From contig CALXXL010000008.1 of assembly GCA_944392655.1 (NCBI GenBank), forward strand, positions 1-64,000: a stretch of DNA of 64,000 nt. The letters are read 5' to 3'. Below the pieces are notes generated by a model. It saw only the letters and a list, made by a program, of their open reading frames with translations. It ran no database searches and had not been told where the DNA came from. The position numbers were made by a program, and so were the translations under genes. This document shows, in pieces, positions 1-6,744 of this stretch. This stretch comes from an uncultured Victivallaceae bacterium (GTDB lineage Bacteria; Verrucomicrobiota; Lentisphaeria; Victivallales; Victivallaceae). Within the stretch, counting starts at the first letter, position 1. Every line of letters starts with the position of its first letter.

Positions 1-12
1 ACCTAAAAATAT

Positions 13-108
13 ATGCAATCTGGTTTACTCTGGATAAAAAAAGGGTTCTGCCTGAGCCGTTACTCAGAGGCAGAACTAAACGAAATTGGCGTCAAGGTTG
101 ACGCTTGA
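13..108 (+). CDS. 31-aa micro-ORF, copy 1 of 3
   Basis: A 31-codon ORF (ATG at 13, TGA at 106) that is one of three paralogous micro-ORFs in the first 3.1 kb, all exactly 31 codons. It shares KGFCL, R at residue 16, SE at 18-19, E at 21, IG at 25-26, K at 28 and D at 30 with the copies at 360 and 2996. Several shared residues use different codons, for example Ser18 is TCA here and AGC in the others, which points to selection on the peptide. Codons 11-21 can also fold into a hairpin (GTTCTGCCT with AGGCAGAAC). No strong ribosome site is seen. No known family is recognised. The conserved upstream part of the module is cut off by the window edge. Confidence 0.55.
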   Translation: MQSGLLWIKKGFCLSRYSEAELNEIGVKVDA

Positions 109-332
109 TAAACAATAACCTAAAACCTCCGTCTCGTCAAGAGCCAGCCGAGACGTTGAAGGACTCACGGTTACGTGCCGGGGAACTGGGCCGCCTCAGC
201 AACGCCTCTGTATCGCAACCGGATTCACGCATAAGCCCCCCGGGGCTGGGCGGAACCAGTAGCGACGCTACAAATAATATTGTACCGGAAAATGCAAATG
301 CAAATGATAAAAACTGCTTTTTTGAAAAATAA
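105..332 (+). CDS. Possible 75-aa ORF following micro-ORF 1
   Basis: An open frame that starts with TTG inside the stop of micro-ORF 1 (a 4-base overlap) and runs 75 codons. Its first residues (NNLKPPSRQ) match the frame that follows the other two micro-ORFs (INLKTPPRQ and INLKPPPRR), and then the sequence diverges completely into a Ser/Pro/Gly/Asn-rich tail. The base composition is more GC-rich than its surroundings. It lacks a clear ribosome site and could be non-coding DNA that happens to stay open; it is listed because its first codons are conserved between modules. Confidence 0.25.
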   Translation: MINNNLKPPSRQEPAETLKDSRLRAGELGRLSNASVSQPDSRISPPGLGGTSSDATNNIVPENANANDKNCFFEK

Positions 333-500
333 TTCAGTGTAATATGTCTGCGGAAATATATGTATGATTGGTATACGCCGGATATAAAAGGGTTCTGCCT
401 CGCTCGGTACAGCGAGACAGAACTTGAAAACATAGGCGTCAAGTTTGACGTTTAAATAAATTAATCTTAAAACTCCGCCTCGTCAAGGGGCGGAGTATAA
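295..500 (+). repeat. Micro-ORF module, copy 2
   Basis: The second copy of a ~190-base module. It consists of a conserved upstream part (TGCAAATG, then AAAAATAATTCAGTGTAATAT split over 298-345), the 31-codon micro-ORF, and a conserved downstream part ending in CTCCGCC. The last element forms a hairpin with GGCGGAG (473-495). The copy at 2931 has the same parts in the same order. Module 1 begins before the window. The modules are interspersed, not tandem. Confidence 0.7.
360..455 (+). CDS. 31-aa micro-ORF, copy 2 of 3
   Basis: A 31-codon ORF (ATG 360, TAA 453). Residues 1-9 differ from the other copies, but from residue 10 onward it follows the family pattern: KGFCLAR, SETE and IGVKFDV. Codons 11-21 form a 13-base-pair-long hairpin with a single C-A mismatch (GTTCTGCCTCGCT with AGCGAGACAGAAC). 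The leader just upstream (GGAAATAT) is shared with the other copies and is only a weak ribosome site. Function unknown; it could be a small protein, a regulatory leader peptide, or both. Confidence 0.55.
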   Translation: MYDWYTPDIKGFCLARYSETELENIGVKFDV

Positions 501-561
501 AAAAGGGGAAAATAAATGGAAACACTGGAAAATTGTCGAGCCCGTAGAGATGCGTGGCTGA
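460..561 (+). CDS. Possible 33-aa ORF following micro-ORF 2
   Basis: An open frame just after micro-ORF 2, beginning after a TAA with ATT as the only start-like codon, and reading INLKTPPRQ before a unique tail rich in Lys, Trp and Glu. The start is unsupported by a ribosome site. It is listed only because the same frame stays open after all three micro-ORFs with mostly third-base differences over the first eight codons. Confidence 0.2.
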   Translation: MNLKTPPRQGAEYKKGENKWKHWKIVEPVEMRG

Positions 562-572
562 AGAAACGTTGA
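516..572 (+). CDS. Possible 18-aa peptide
   Basis: A short ORF, METLENCRARRDAWLKKR, with a purine-rich AAAAAGGGGA stretch at a good distance upstream of the ATG. It overlaps the frame above in another phase. Its stop overlaps the putative -35 box of the next gene. It might be a leader peptide; coding status is uncertain. Confidence 0.25.
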   Translation: METLENCRARRDAWLKKR

Positions 573-598
573 ATAAAATCAAGTGTACTTTATATTAT
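569..598 (+). promoter_or_regulatory. Putative promoter of the zinc-ribbon gene
   Basis: TTGAAT (569-574) and TATTAT (593-598) with an 18-base spacer. The following AGTGT...ACACT inverted repeat ends in a run of nine T and lies between this promoter and the gene at 644, so it might act as an attenuator or a weak terminator. Confidence 0.4.
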
Positions 599-643
599 AC
601 ATATACAAAGCACACTTTTTTTTACTTTTTAAGGATTTTTGAT

Positions 644-859
644 ATGAAGAAAACAATAGTATGTCCTCTTTGCGGTGGAGAGATTGACGCAAGTTATATT
701 GCGTCTGAGTTTGGCAAAGCCAAAACCGCCAAAAAGCTGTCGGCACAGCAATCCAACATGGCAAAACTCAACGCGGCCTATACTCCGGAGAAGCGTAAAG
801 CGGCAGCTCAAAAGCGGCTTGCAACTTTAGCGGCAAAGAAGGCAGCTGGGGGCAAATAA
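644..859 (+). CDS. Small zinc-ribbon-like basic protein
   Basis: A 71-aa protein starting at ATG 644, with an AAGGA ribosome site nine bases upstream; this start is preferred over an earlier in-frame one. The N-terminus has CPLCGGEI, a half zinc knuckle (CxxC), and the rest is a Lys/Ala-rich helix (residues 25-71) with many Ala-Lys repeats. A single CxxC suggests metal binding by a dimer or only a degenerate ribbon. Net charge is strongly positive, so nucleic-acid binding is plausible but inferred. It lies between two micro-ORF modules in accessory DNA. No family recognised. Confidence 0.6.
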   Translation: MKKTIVCPLCGGEIDASYIASEFGKAKTAKKLSAQQSNMAKLNAAYTPEKRKAAAQKRLATLAAKKAAGGK

Positions 860-878
860 GTTGCAAGTTTGTTGCAAG

Positions 879-2609
879 TTAAAATGCCGATTTTGTTTTT
901 ACAGGCCTGCCATACTGATCTTGCCCAACTCCTGGACCATACACATTGGGGGTAACCTGCAAGGTTGATGTAGGCTCATTTTTAGGCCAGTTGGGGACTT
1001 CATACTGGACAGGTCTGCCGTATTGATCCTGGCCGATGCCGGGGCCGTAAACATTGGGGGTAACATCAGATGATGTACTGAAATCGCTAGTCAAATGTGA
1101 GGATGAGTAAGTAGATTTTGTTTTTACAGGCCTGCCGTATTGATCCTGCCCTATGTCGGAGCCATAAGCATTGGGAGTAACATCAGATGATGTACTGAAA
1201 TCGCTAGTCAAATGTGAGGATGAGTAAGTAGATTTTGTTTTTACAGGCCTGCCGTATTGATCCTGCTCTATGCCGTAAGTCCAGTCAAGCATTTGTGTAA
1301 TATGTTCAGTATCGTCTATTGAGGGAGACGGCTTTTCAGAAGTCGTTTCAGTCTGTCCTGCCGTCTTACCAGACAACGCGCTGCCCATCTGAGATATATC
1401 GTCCAACAGTTGCTGTTTATTTGCTTTTGCATAATCCATAGCCATATAGGCTATACGATTATCCATTTTACGGCTAAGCGTATCTTTTTCACGGCACACC
1501 TGTGCAAACTCGCCAAAAGACATATTCCCGCCATTGTTGAGGTCAATCACTCTTATTGTTTCCGGATTAAAGTTCTTACCGTCAAAACCGTCTATCGCAT
1601 ATCCCATCTTTTCAAGAAACGGCATACAGGCGGCCAGCTCCTGTATTTTGCCGGCGCTGGGCACATCCGAACTGTAATAATCTGTCAAAGCCCGGTTAAA
1701 CATTAGATAGCCCTTTTCCGCCTCTGAGGCATTATTAAATTCATTTTCTATAAATTGCTTTGCCTTATACATGCTGTTATTGGTGTATGGGAGCATACGG
1801 GTCGCATATCCGGCAATAGAACGCTTTACTGGATTACCCAGTGTAGCATAATTGGCAAGATCATTTCTTGCATTTATCTCATTTAAAGCGGCCTGATCAA
1901 TCTGACGATTTATCAAATCTATAGACTCTCTGGTAATAGGCAGCGTTCCGTTTTCGCCCATGTCAAGATATTTTATTCCATCATCGCCGTCTACAATATT
2001 CCAGCCGCGGTTAGTAATAAGCCGGTCAAAGCGTTCTATCGCCTGCTGATCGCCTTTTGCAACATGGAATTGCAACTGATCCATAAAATATTTCGCCTCT
2101 ATTTTTGCAACAACTTCAGGCGATTTCAACATATTATCCATTTCGCTTATAGACATATTGGTATATGCAGGATTTTGCATCAACTCCCGGCGCAGATTTT
2201 CAGAATATTGTCCGAATTGAGCCGTCAAATATGCCTCGTCCGCAGCATATATGGCATTCTGTTGACTGGCAAGCTCAGCCTGTCTTGTGTTCGGATAATT
2301 ATCCAACCTGTCCTGGGCAATTTTCTGATTATACTGCGCATTGAGTTTATCTGTCTGCGCATTCAATTCATCTGTCGGCCGACTGAGCTCTGCCATGGCC
2401 AGTTCATGTTGTTTCTGCAAAAGCGTTTTTTTATTGATTTCCTCTTGCAGTGGCCGATTAAGTTTTTCCTGTTCCAACTTATACTGCTTTTGCAGTAACT
2501 CTTCCCTGCGAACTTGTTTTTCAAGCTGGCTAGTTGCGTATTTTGTAGACCCCGCACATCCGCTCAGCATTGCTGTAGCAATGAATACGCCACATACAAA
2601 CTTTTTCAT
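879..2609 (-). CDS. Lipoprotein with coiled coil and QDQYGRPV repeats
   Basis: A 576-aa protein with a lipoprotein signal (MKKFVCGVFIATAMLSGCAG; Cys18 is the lipidation site). Residues 25-110 are a Gln/Glu/Leu-rich coiled coil. The middle is helical with no recognised domain. The C-terminus has four copies of QDQYGRPV spaced 39, 39 and 36 residues, the first two units being almost identical also at the DNA level (117-base period). The tail is Ser/Thr-rich. The start follows AAAGGAGAA. It is flanked by micro-ORF modules 2 and 3. Function unknown; an envelope-attached structural or adhesion role is a guess. Confidence 0.7.
   Translation of the reverse strand: MKKFVCGVFIATAMLSGCAGSTKYATSQLEKQVRREELLQKQYKLEQEKLNRPLQEEINKKTLLQKQHELAMAELSRPTDELNAQTDKLNAQYNQKIAQDRLDNYPNTRQAELASQQNAIYAADEAYLTAQFGQYSENLRRELMQNPAYTNMSISEMDNMLKSPEVVAKIEAKYFMDQLQFHVAKGDQQAIERFDRLITNRGWNIVDGDDGIKYLDMGENGTLPITRESIDLINRQIDQAALNEINARNDLANYATLGNPVKRSIAGYATRMLPYTNNSMYKAKQFIENEFNNASEAEKGYLMFNRALTDYYSSDVPSAGKIQELAACMPFLEKMGYAIDGFDGKNFNPETIRVIDLNNGGNMSFGEFAQVCREKDTLSRKMDNRIAYMAMDYAKANKQQLLDDISQMGSALSGKTAGQTETTSEKPSPSIDDTEHITQMLDWTYGIEQDQYGRPVKTKSTYSSSHLTSDFSTSSDVTPNAYGSDIGQDQYGRPVKTKSTYSSSHLTSDFSTSSDVTPNVYGPGIGQDQYGRPVQYEVPNWPKNEPTSTLQVTPNVYGPGVGQDQYGRPVKTKSAF
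903..1285 (-). repeat. Tandem repeats in lipoprotein gene
   Basis: Four in-frame copies of a unit beginning at the codons for QDQYGRPV (near 905, 1013, 1130 and 1247). Two neighbouring 117-base units are nearly identical over more than 80 bases, indicating recent duplication; the unit nearest the stop is 108 bases and diverged. Copy number may vary between strains by slippage. Confidence 0.85.
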
Positions 2610-2630
2610 TTCTCCTTTTCCTTTTTGAGG

Positions 2631-2741
2631 TTATCTATCTTTTTCTTTCAGCTTTGCAAGTTTATCTTCCCACCGGTGATGTATTCCAGCCTGCTGCATT
2701 GCCTCGTCCAGCTTTGCCCCATCACGGCAGGATTCAATCAC
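2631..2741 (-). CDS. Small ORF upstream of the lipoprotein, possibly a remnant
   Basis: A 36-aa frame from GTG at 2741, reading VIESCRDGAKLDEAM and then a charged helix ending in KLAKLKEKDR. It stops 22 bases before the lipoprotein ATG, on the same strand. It resembles the end of a larger helical protein and has natural amino-acid usage, so it may be a gene remnant or a short upstream cistron. There is no clear ribosome site for the GTG. Confidence 0.3.
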   Translation of the reverse strand: MIESCRDGAKLDEAMQQAGIHHRWEDKLAKLKEKDR

Positions 2742-2844
2742 TTTGTATATCCCTTAGAATATTCTCCATTATACGGGCACTCATGCAATACAGTAAAAAT
2801 ATTATACTTAAATGATGAAATGTCAAATAAAAAAAGTCCGGGGC

Positions 2845-2889
2845 ATAATAACCCAACGGCGGACTAATCCCGCCGACGTGAGTTATTAT
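2845..2889. other. Long imperfect hairpin
   Basis: Outer arms ATAATAAC (2845-2852) and GTTATTAT (2882-2889), inner arms CGGCGG (2857-2862) and CCGCCG (2870-2875), with a 7-base loop. It sits in otherwise empty DNA between the lipoprotein gene's upstream ORF and module 3. There is no T-run on the + side; on the minus strand a T-run follows (at 2830-2835), so it could terminate minus-strand transcription. Confidence 0.5.
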
Positions 2890-2930
2890 GACCTGAACTC
2901 TATTTTCAATATAACTGATGATTTTTAGAG

Positions 2931-3125
2931 TGCAAATGAAAAAATAAATTTTTTTAAAAAATAATTCAGTGTAATATATTCGCACCTGAAAATATATGCA
3001 ATCTGGTTTACACTGGATAAAAAAAGGGTTCTGCCTCGCTCGACTCAGCGAGACAGAACGTCAAAAAATCGGCATCAAATTTGACGTCTAAATAAATTAA
3101 CCTAAAACCTCCGCCACGCCGCTAT
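2931..3125 (+). repeat. Micro-ORF module, copy 3
   Basis: The third module: upstream TGCAAATG, ATAATTCAGTGTAATAT (2961-2977), the micro-ORF, and downstream ATTAACCTAAAACCTCCGCC. CAGTGTAA (2966-2973) and TTACACTG further downstream form an 8-base inverted repeat around the start codon. This pairing is weaker in copy 2 and cannot be assessed in copy 1. Confidence 0.7.
2996..3091 (+). CDS. 31-aa micro-ORF, copy 3 of 3
   Basis: A 31-codon ORF (ATG 2996, TAA 3089). It opens with MQSGLHWIK, nearly the same as copy 1 (MQSGLLWIK), and continues with KGFCLAR, SETE and IGIKFDV. Compared with copy 1 it uses different codons for Leu14, Arg16, Ser18, Ile25 and Lys28. After the stop an open frame reads INLKPPPRRYFAAE (3096-3140). 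No function recognised. Confidence 0.55.
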   Translation: MQSGLHWIKKGFCLARLSETERQKIGIKFDV

Positions 3126-3192
3126 TTTGCGGCAGAATAAAAAAATAATACAAAATTTGATGCCCGGGAAAAAATAATTCATAATTCCGCCA

Positions 3193-3339
3193 ATGTCAAA
3201 CAGAGGCAGGGAAAAAACAGGAAAATTCTGCATTGCTTTATATCCGCAAATGTCGATTGGCGGAATGGAGAATGGCGGTACACCGTGTTTAGCAATGGCT
3301 GAATTTGCAATCAATGGCAGAGAGTATATAGTATCCTGA
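3193..3339 (+). CDS. Small 48-aa ORF of unknown function
   Basis: An ORF from ATG 3193 to TGA 3337, with N-terminus MSNRGREKTGKFCIALYP and C-terminus AMAEFAINGREYIVS. Amino-acid usage is natural (alternating hydrophobic and polar residues, two Cys). There is no clear ribosome site. It may be a real small gene or the tail of a broken larger one. The gene at 3385 follows after 45 bases. Confidence 0.35.
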   Translation: MSNRGREKTGKFCIALYPQMSIGGMENGGTPCLAMAEFAINGREYIVS

Positions 3340-3384
3340 AAATGTTCCGCTGGTTATGAAAAATTCTGTATTATGGAGGGAATT

Positions 3385-4401
3385 ATGGCTGAAGCAAAAA
3401 CTCCGGCGCGGATTCATGCCATTCTGCCACGGAAAGGCAACTGCGGCGTCGTGTTCCGACGCGGTCCTTCCCGTAAAGTAGCCGTGATCGGATGGGAGCT
3501 CGACCGTGACAGATTTACCGTCGGTCAATGGTTCAAGGGACGAATCTATGAGTACCGCTGCGACCTATCTTTGGACGGAACTTATCTTATCTATTTCGCC
3601 GCTAAATACGGAAGAGTTAATCCGGTTGACCTGCGCGTTTATCAACTCGTAAAAGCCGAAATCGGCGAGTTCGACTGGAGCAAATACAGCGAACGTAATT
3701 ACGAAAGCTACCGGAAGCTCGAATTCGAGACCGAAGCAAAAATCCGTAAAAAGTACGCCTCAGAATTGGAGAAAATCCGCCGCGGACGCGATTATTCCGA
3801 CCGCTCATGGACCGCAATCTCCCGTACCCCATATCTGAAGGCTCTCGATTTGTGGTTCAACGGCTCCGGATGGAATGGGGGAGGGTGGTTTGCTGATAAT
3901 TCACATGTCTGGATCAATCAGCCACCGCCAGGCGCAGGAAAGCATGAGCATCATATCGTCAGCCGGAAATTTAAGGAGCTCGCCGAACCGCCGGACCCTC
4001 GACTGGTTACCGAAAACGGCGGTGAGTGTCCCGGAATCTACTTCCCCAGACTGGAACGCGACGGCTGGAAATGGCTGGGAGAAAATAAAAATTATGTCGA
4101 ATTCTCCAAAAAAATGCCGTATGAGCTTACTTTGGTTAAACGATTCTACTGTTGCTGCGGATTGACAAAAGAGCGCGGAGTCGGCGTTTATTATGAGACC
4201 CATGACGTCTATCGTGGCGATGAACGTTTGATCGACGGCGCAAAATGGCGGTGGGCCGATTATGACGCAAGACACCGCAGGATTGTCTTTGCCCGGAATG
4301 GCGCTCTTTTCGCAATTTACCTTAAGAATATCAACGCTGAATCAATTATGCTGTGCGATTTTAATGATATGGAGTATGCGGAGATTTCCGCCCCGTATTA
4401 A
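3385..4401 (+). CDS. Conserved protein of unknown function
   Basis: A 338-aa protein. ATG 3385 is preferred because GGAGGG lies seven bases before it, while the earlier in-frame ATG at 3373 has none. Motifs in order are VVFRRGPSR, GQWFKGRIYEYRCDLS, DGTYLIYFAA, TAISRTPYLKALDLW and a Gly-rich GWNGGGWF. From memory these occur in a widespread but uncharacterised bacterial family; no function is known to me. No signal peptide or membrane segment, so it is probably cytoplasmic. The repeated beta-strand pattern with Trp/Tyr at blade-like intervals suggests a beta-propeller, which is inference. Confidence 0.75.
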   Translation: MAEAKTPARIHAILPRKGNCGVVFRRGPSRKVAVIGWELDRDRFTVGQWFKGRIYEYRCDLSLDGTYLIYFAAKYGRVNPVDLRVYQLVKAEIGEFDWSKYSERNYESYRKLEFETEAKIRKKYASELEKIRRGRDYSDRSWTAISRTPYLKALDLWFNGSGWNGGGWFADNSHVWINQPPPGAGKHEHHIVSRKFKELAEPPDPRLVTENGGECPGIYFPRLERDGWKWLGENKNYVEFSKKMPYELTLVKRFYCCCGLTKERGVGVYYETHDVYRGDERLIDGAKWRWADYDARHRRIVFARNGALFAIYLKNINAESIMLCDFNDMEYAEISAPY

Positions 4402-4413
4402 TTCTACAGGTTT

Positions 4414-4797
4414 TTAACTGGCAATCAGTATCATTATTATTATAATCACCAACAGAATTAAGAAAAAGCGCCGGAATATAAAACCGGGTTCTATTGAGAA
4501 ATCCGGTACGGAGGAGCTGGGGCGGGACGGAGTGGTGTTTACCGCCGTCCCGACTTCCGGCGTTTCTGCCGTCGTATCATTGCCGGAAGCAGTGGTGGAA
4601 GCTGATCCGGTAGCCGGCGTCACTACCGCAGGATCAGCTTCCGCTGTTGATGCATGAGTTTTTTTGCAGCCCGGTTCGGCTTTTTCCGCCTTTTGCGCAA
4701 TTGCCGCCGTCGCTTCGGTGGTCGGCTTTGACGCAATATTCCTGCGGCAGCCGATATTGATGTATTCACTACGGTCGTAATGTTTCAACTCACGCAT
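4414..4797 (-). CDS. Tail-anchored protein with Ala/Thr/Pro-rich linker
   Basis: A 127-aa protein with a strong ribosome site (AAGGAGGG). It has a basic N-terminal segment (about 1-35, with Cys18), a low-complexity Ala/Thr/Ser/Glu/Pro linker (35-100) and a single very hydrophobic C-terminal helix (FFLILLVIIIIMILIAS) with almost nothing after it. This is the layout of a tail-anchored membrane protein facing the cytoplasm. No homologue recognised. Convergent with the gene at 3385, with 12 bases between the stops. Confidence 0.65.
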   Translation of the reverse strand: MRELKHYDRSEYINIGCRRNIASKPTTEATAAIAQKAEKAEPGCKKTHASTAEADPAVVTPATGSASTTASGNDTTAETPEVGTAVNTTPSRPSSSVPDFSIEPGFIFRRFFLILLVIIIIMILIAS

Positions 4798-4835
4798 CGC
4801 TTGTCCCTCCTTAATTACAGTTCCAACAACAAGCC

Positions 4836-5453
4836 CTAGTTTAACGGTTCTGTGGCCAGACGGACAAATTCTGCCGCATCACGCCCGATCTCATCCAGAC
4901 TCTTGCCCGGCTTGTACAGCGCACTGCCGATTCCAAGTCCGGCACAGACACGCATGAAATCCGCCGCGTTGCTTTTATTTACTCCACCTACCGCTAAAAT
5001 CGGCTTCTTGATCACGGCTTTCAAATCTTTGATGTAACCGGGGCCAAGTACCGCCGGAAAGAGTTTGAGATAATCCGCTCCCGCATGGATCGCCGCAAAA
5101 CCCTCCGTCGCCGTGAAAAAGCCGGGAATCGAAATCAGCCCCAGCTCCTTCGTGCGGCGGATTACCGCAGTATCACTGTTCGGCGAAATTATGAAACGGC
5201 CACCTCGCTCCGCAACCCGGTCGCAATCTTCCGGGGTGAGCACCGTGCCGGCTCCAACCAGAAAACGGTCACCGGACTCCTTTACCGCAAGCTCGATGTC
5301 TGTAAGGGCTTCCTCCGTATTCAAAGGAATTTCAAGTAACCGGATGCCGGATTCAAACAGCACATTGCAGACACCGGGAACCTCTGCCGGCGTTATTCCA
5401 CGCAAAATCGCCACAGCCGGACATTCAGACAGATAATCACTGAAATTCTTCAT
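4836..5453 (-). CDS. dgoA: KDPG/KDPGal aldolase
   Basis: A 205-aa class I aldolase of the KDPG/KHG family that cleaves 2-dehydro-3-deoxy-6-phospho-sugar acids to pyruvate and glyceraldehyde 3-phosphate. AILRGITPAE, EIPLNTEEA, GAGTVLTPEDCD and the C-terminal GLGIGSALYKPGKS match the galactonate-type enzyme DgoA more closely than the Eda type. The Schiff-base Lys is in DYLKLFPA (about residue 129). The start overlaps the stop of the upstream kinase by one base (TGATG), indicating translational coupling. Together they complete degradation of KDG or its galacto epimer from uronic or aldonic acids. The gluco/galacto preference is not decided by sequence alone. Confidence 0.88.
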   Translation of the reverse strand: MKNFSDYLSECPAVAILRGITPAEVPGVCNVLFESGIRLLEIPLNTEEALTDIELAVKESGDRFLVGAGTVLTPEDCDRVAERGGRFIISPNSDTAVIRRTKELGLISIPGFFTATEGFAAIHAGADYLKLFPAVLGPGYIKDLKAVIKKPILAVGGVNKSNAADFMRVCAGLGIGSALYKPGKSLDEIGRDAAEFVRLATEPLN

Positions 5454-6550
5454 CAGCGCGACACCCTTCCGGAGGCAACCCCACCCATAAGATTTTCAAC
5501 TTCCGATCTGGATACACGGTTGTAATCCCCGGAAATAGTGTGCTTTAATGCACTAGACGCAACCGCAAAACGGATCATGCGCTCCGGCGCAGACAGCTCT
5601 TTCGTGTACATTGCAAATATAAGTCCGGCACAGAAAGAGTCTCCACCGCCAAAACGGTCCACAATATCACGTAATTCATAGGGGGCATAACTGCCATCAG
5701 TACTGACCGGTGCGTAATAGATCTTGGCCGCTCCGCAGTCGTACAGCAGACCACCCCAGTTGTTGTGATCCGCCGAGACGCTTTCACGCAAGGTTATCGC
5801 AATGTATTTCGCTTTGGGGAATTCCGCCGAAAGACGCGCGGCAACTTCACGGTAGCCCGCGGTGTTCAGCTTGCCGGATACCGGAGCAGAGCCTTCCGAC
5901 TTGATTCCGAATACATCCGACGCATCCTCTTCATTACCGATTATTACATCCGCCAGTTTGACCAACTGACGCATACAGCGGTGCGCAAGTTCACGCTGCG
6001 CCACCCCGGGCGACCAGTTCCACAGCTTTTTACGGAAATTCAGGTCGATCGAGATCGCAATGTTTGATTTTACCGCGTATTCCGCCAACGCCAGCGTCGT
6101 CTTGAATGCATTCTCCGATAACGCAGGAGTTATCCCCGATAAATGCAGGTGATCAACCCCCTTCAGCATCTGCTCAAAATTATACGCTTCGGGCGCAAGC
6201 TCAGAAATTACCGAACCGGCACGGTCATACACCACCGCCGAACCACGCATGTTCGAGCCGTGTTCCGCATAGTATACCCCCATGCGGCCACCTTCTGTAA
6301 AATGAATCGCACTGACATCAACTCCAAGCCCCGCCAGCTCCGACGCACACGCACGGCCTACCGGATTCCCCGGCAGCGATGTTAAATAACGCGATTTGCC
6401 TCCCAGCATCGCCAGCGAGGCACAGACATTCGCCTCCGCCCCGCCAAAGGTCGCCTCAAGCACGCCCGGCAGCGCCTGACTGAAACGCTTCTTGCCGCCG
6501 GGAGACAGACGCAGCATTACTTCACCAAATCCGGCAACTAATTTATCCAT
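5453..6550 (-). CDS. kdgK: 2-dehydro-3-deoxygluconokinase (PfkB family)
   Basis: A 365-aa ribokinase-fold kinase. The N-terminal FGEVMLRLSPGG and GGAEANVCASLAMLG are typical of KDG kinases, and the C-terminal DIVDRFGGGDSFCAGL holds the anion hole and catalytic Asp. ATG 6550 is chosen because GGGG lies eight bases upstream; a GTG nine bases earlier is too close to it. It phosphorylates 2-dehydro-3-deoxygluconate (or the galacto form) to feed the aldolase whose start its stop overlaps. The pair forms an operon on the minus strand. Confidence 0.88.
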   Translation of the reverse strand: MDKLVAGFGEVMLRLSPGGKKRFSQALPGVLEATFGGAEANVCASLAMLGGKSRYLTSLPGNPVGRACASELAGLGVDVSAIHFTEGGRMGVYYAEHGSNMRGSAVVYDRAGSVISELAPEAYNFEQMLKGVDHLHLSGITPALSENAFKTTLALAEYAVKSNIAISIDLNFRKKLWNWSPGVAQRELAHRCMRQLVKLADVIIGNEEDASDVFGIKSEGSAPVSGKLNTAGYREVAARLSAEFPKAKYIAITLRESVSADHNNWGGLLYDCGAAKIYYAPVSTDGSYAPYELRDIVDRFGGGDSFCAGLIFAMYTKELSAPERMIRFAVASSALKHTISGDYNRVSRSEVENLMGGVASGRVSR

Positions 6551-6691
6551 AGATTTCACCCCTTTCAGATATCGGATTTTTTTGTTTTTTCCGCTTATTA
6601 AACTATATCAGACTGAGCTTTTTACAAGCCGGATTTTTAATTTTCCTTATCGCAAAATATACTTATAATACAACTTTTTTCCTTTCAGGTA

Positions 6692-6720
6692 TTGCTTTAA
6701 ACCTGCAAATATGATATAAT
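6692..6720 (+). promoter_or_regulatory. Sigma70-type promoter
   Basis: TTGCTT (6692-6697), a 17-base spacer, and TATAAT (6715-6720), a perfect -10 box. It drives the unknown gene at 6745, leaving a short leader of roughly 18 bases. Confidence 0.7.
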
Positions 6721-6744
6721 TATTGCAGATATAGCAAAATATTC

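Noticed and set aside
2845-2889. attC-like recombination site of an integron
   Set aside because: The hairpin ends only loosely resemble the core site, no integrase gene is seen and the element is not repeated between cargo genes.
2734-2985. 83-aa minus-strand frame across the long hairpin and module 3 upstream part
   Set aside because: It covers repeat and hairpin DNA, has no ribosome site and a composition of AT-rich chance translation.
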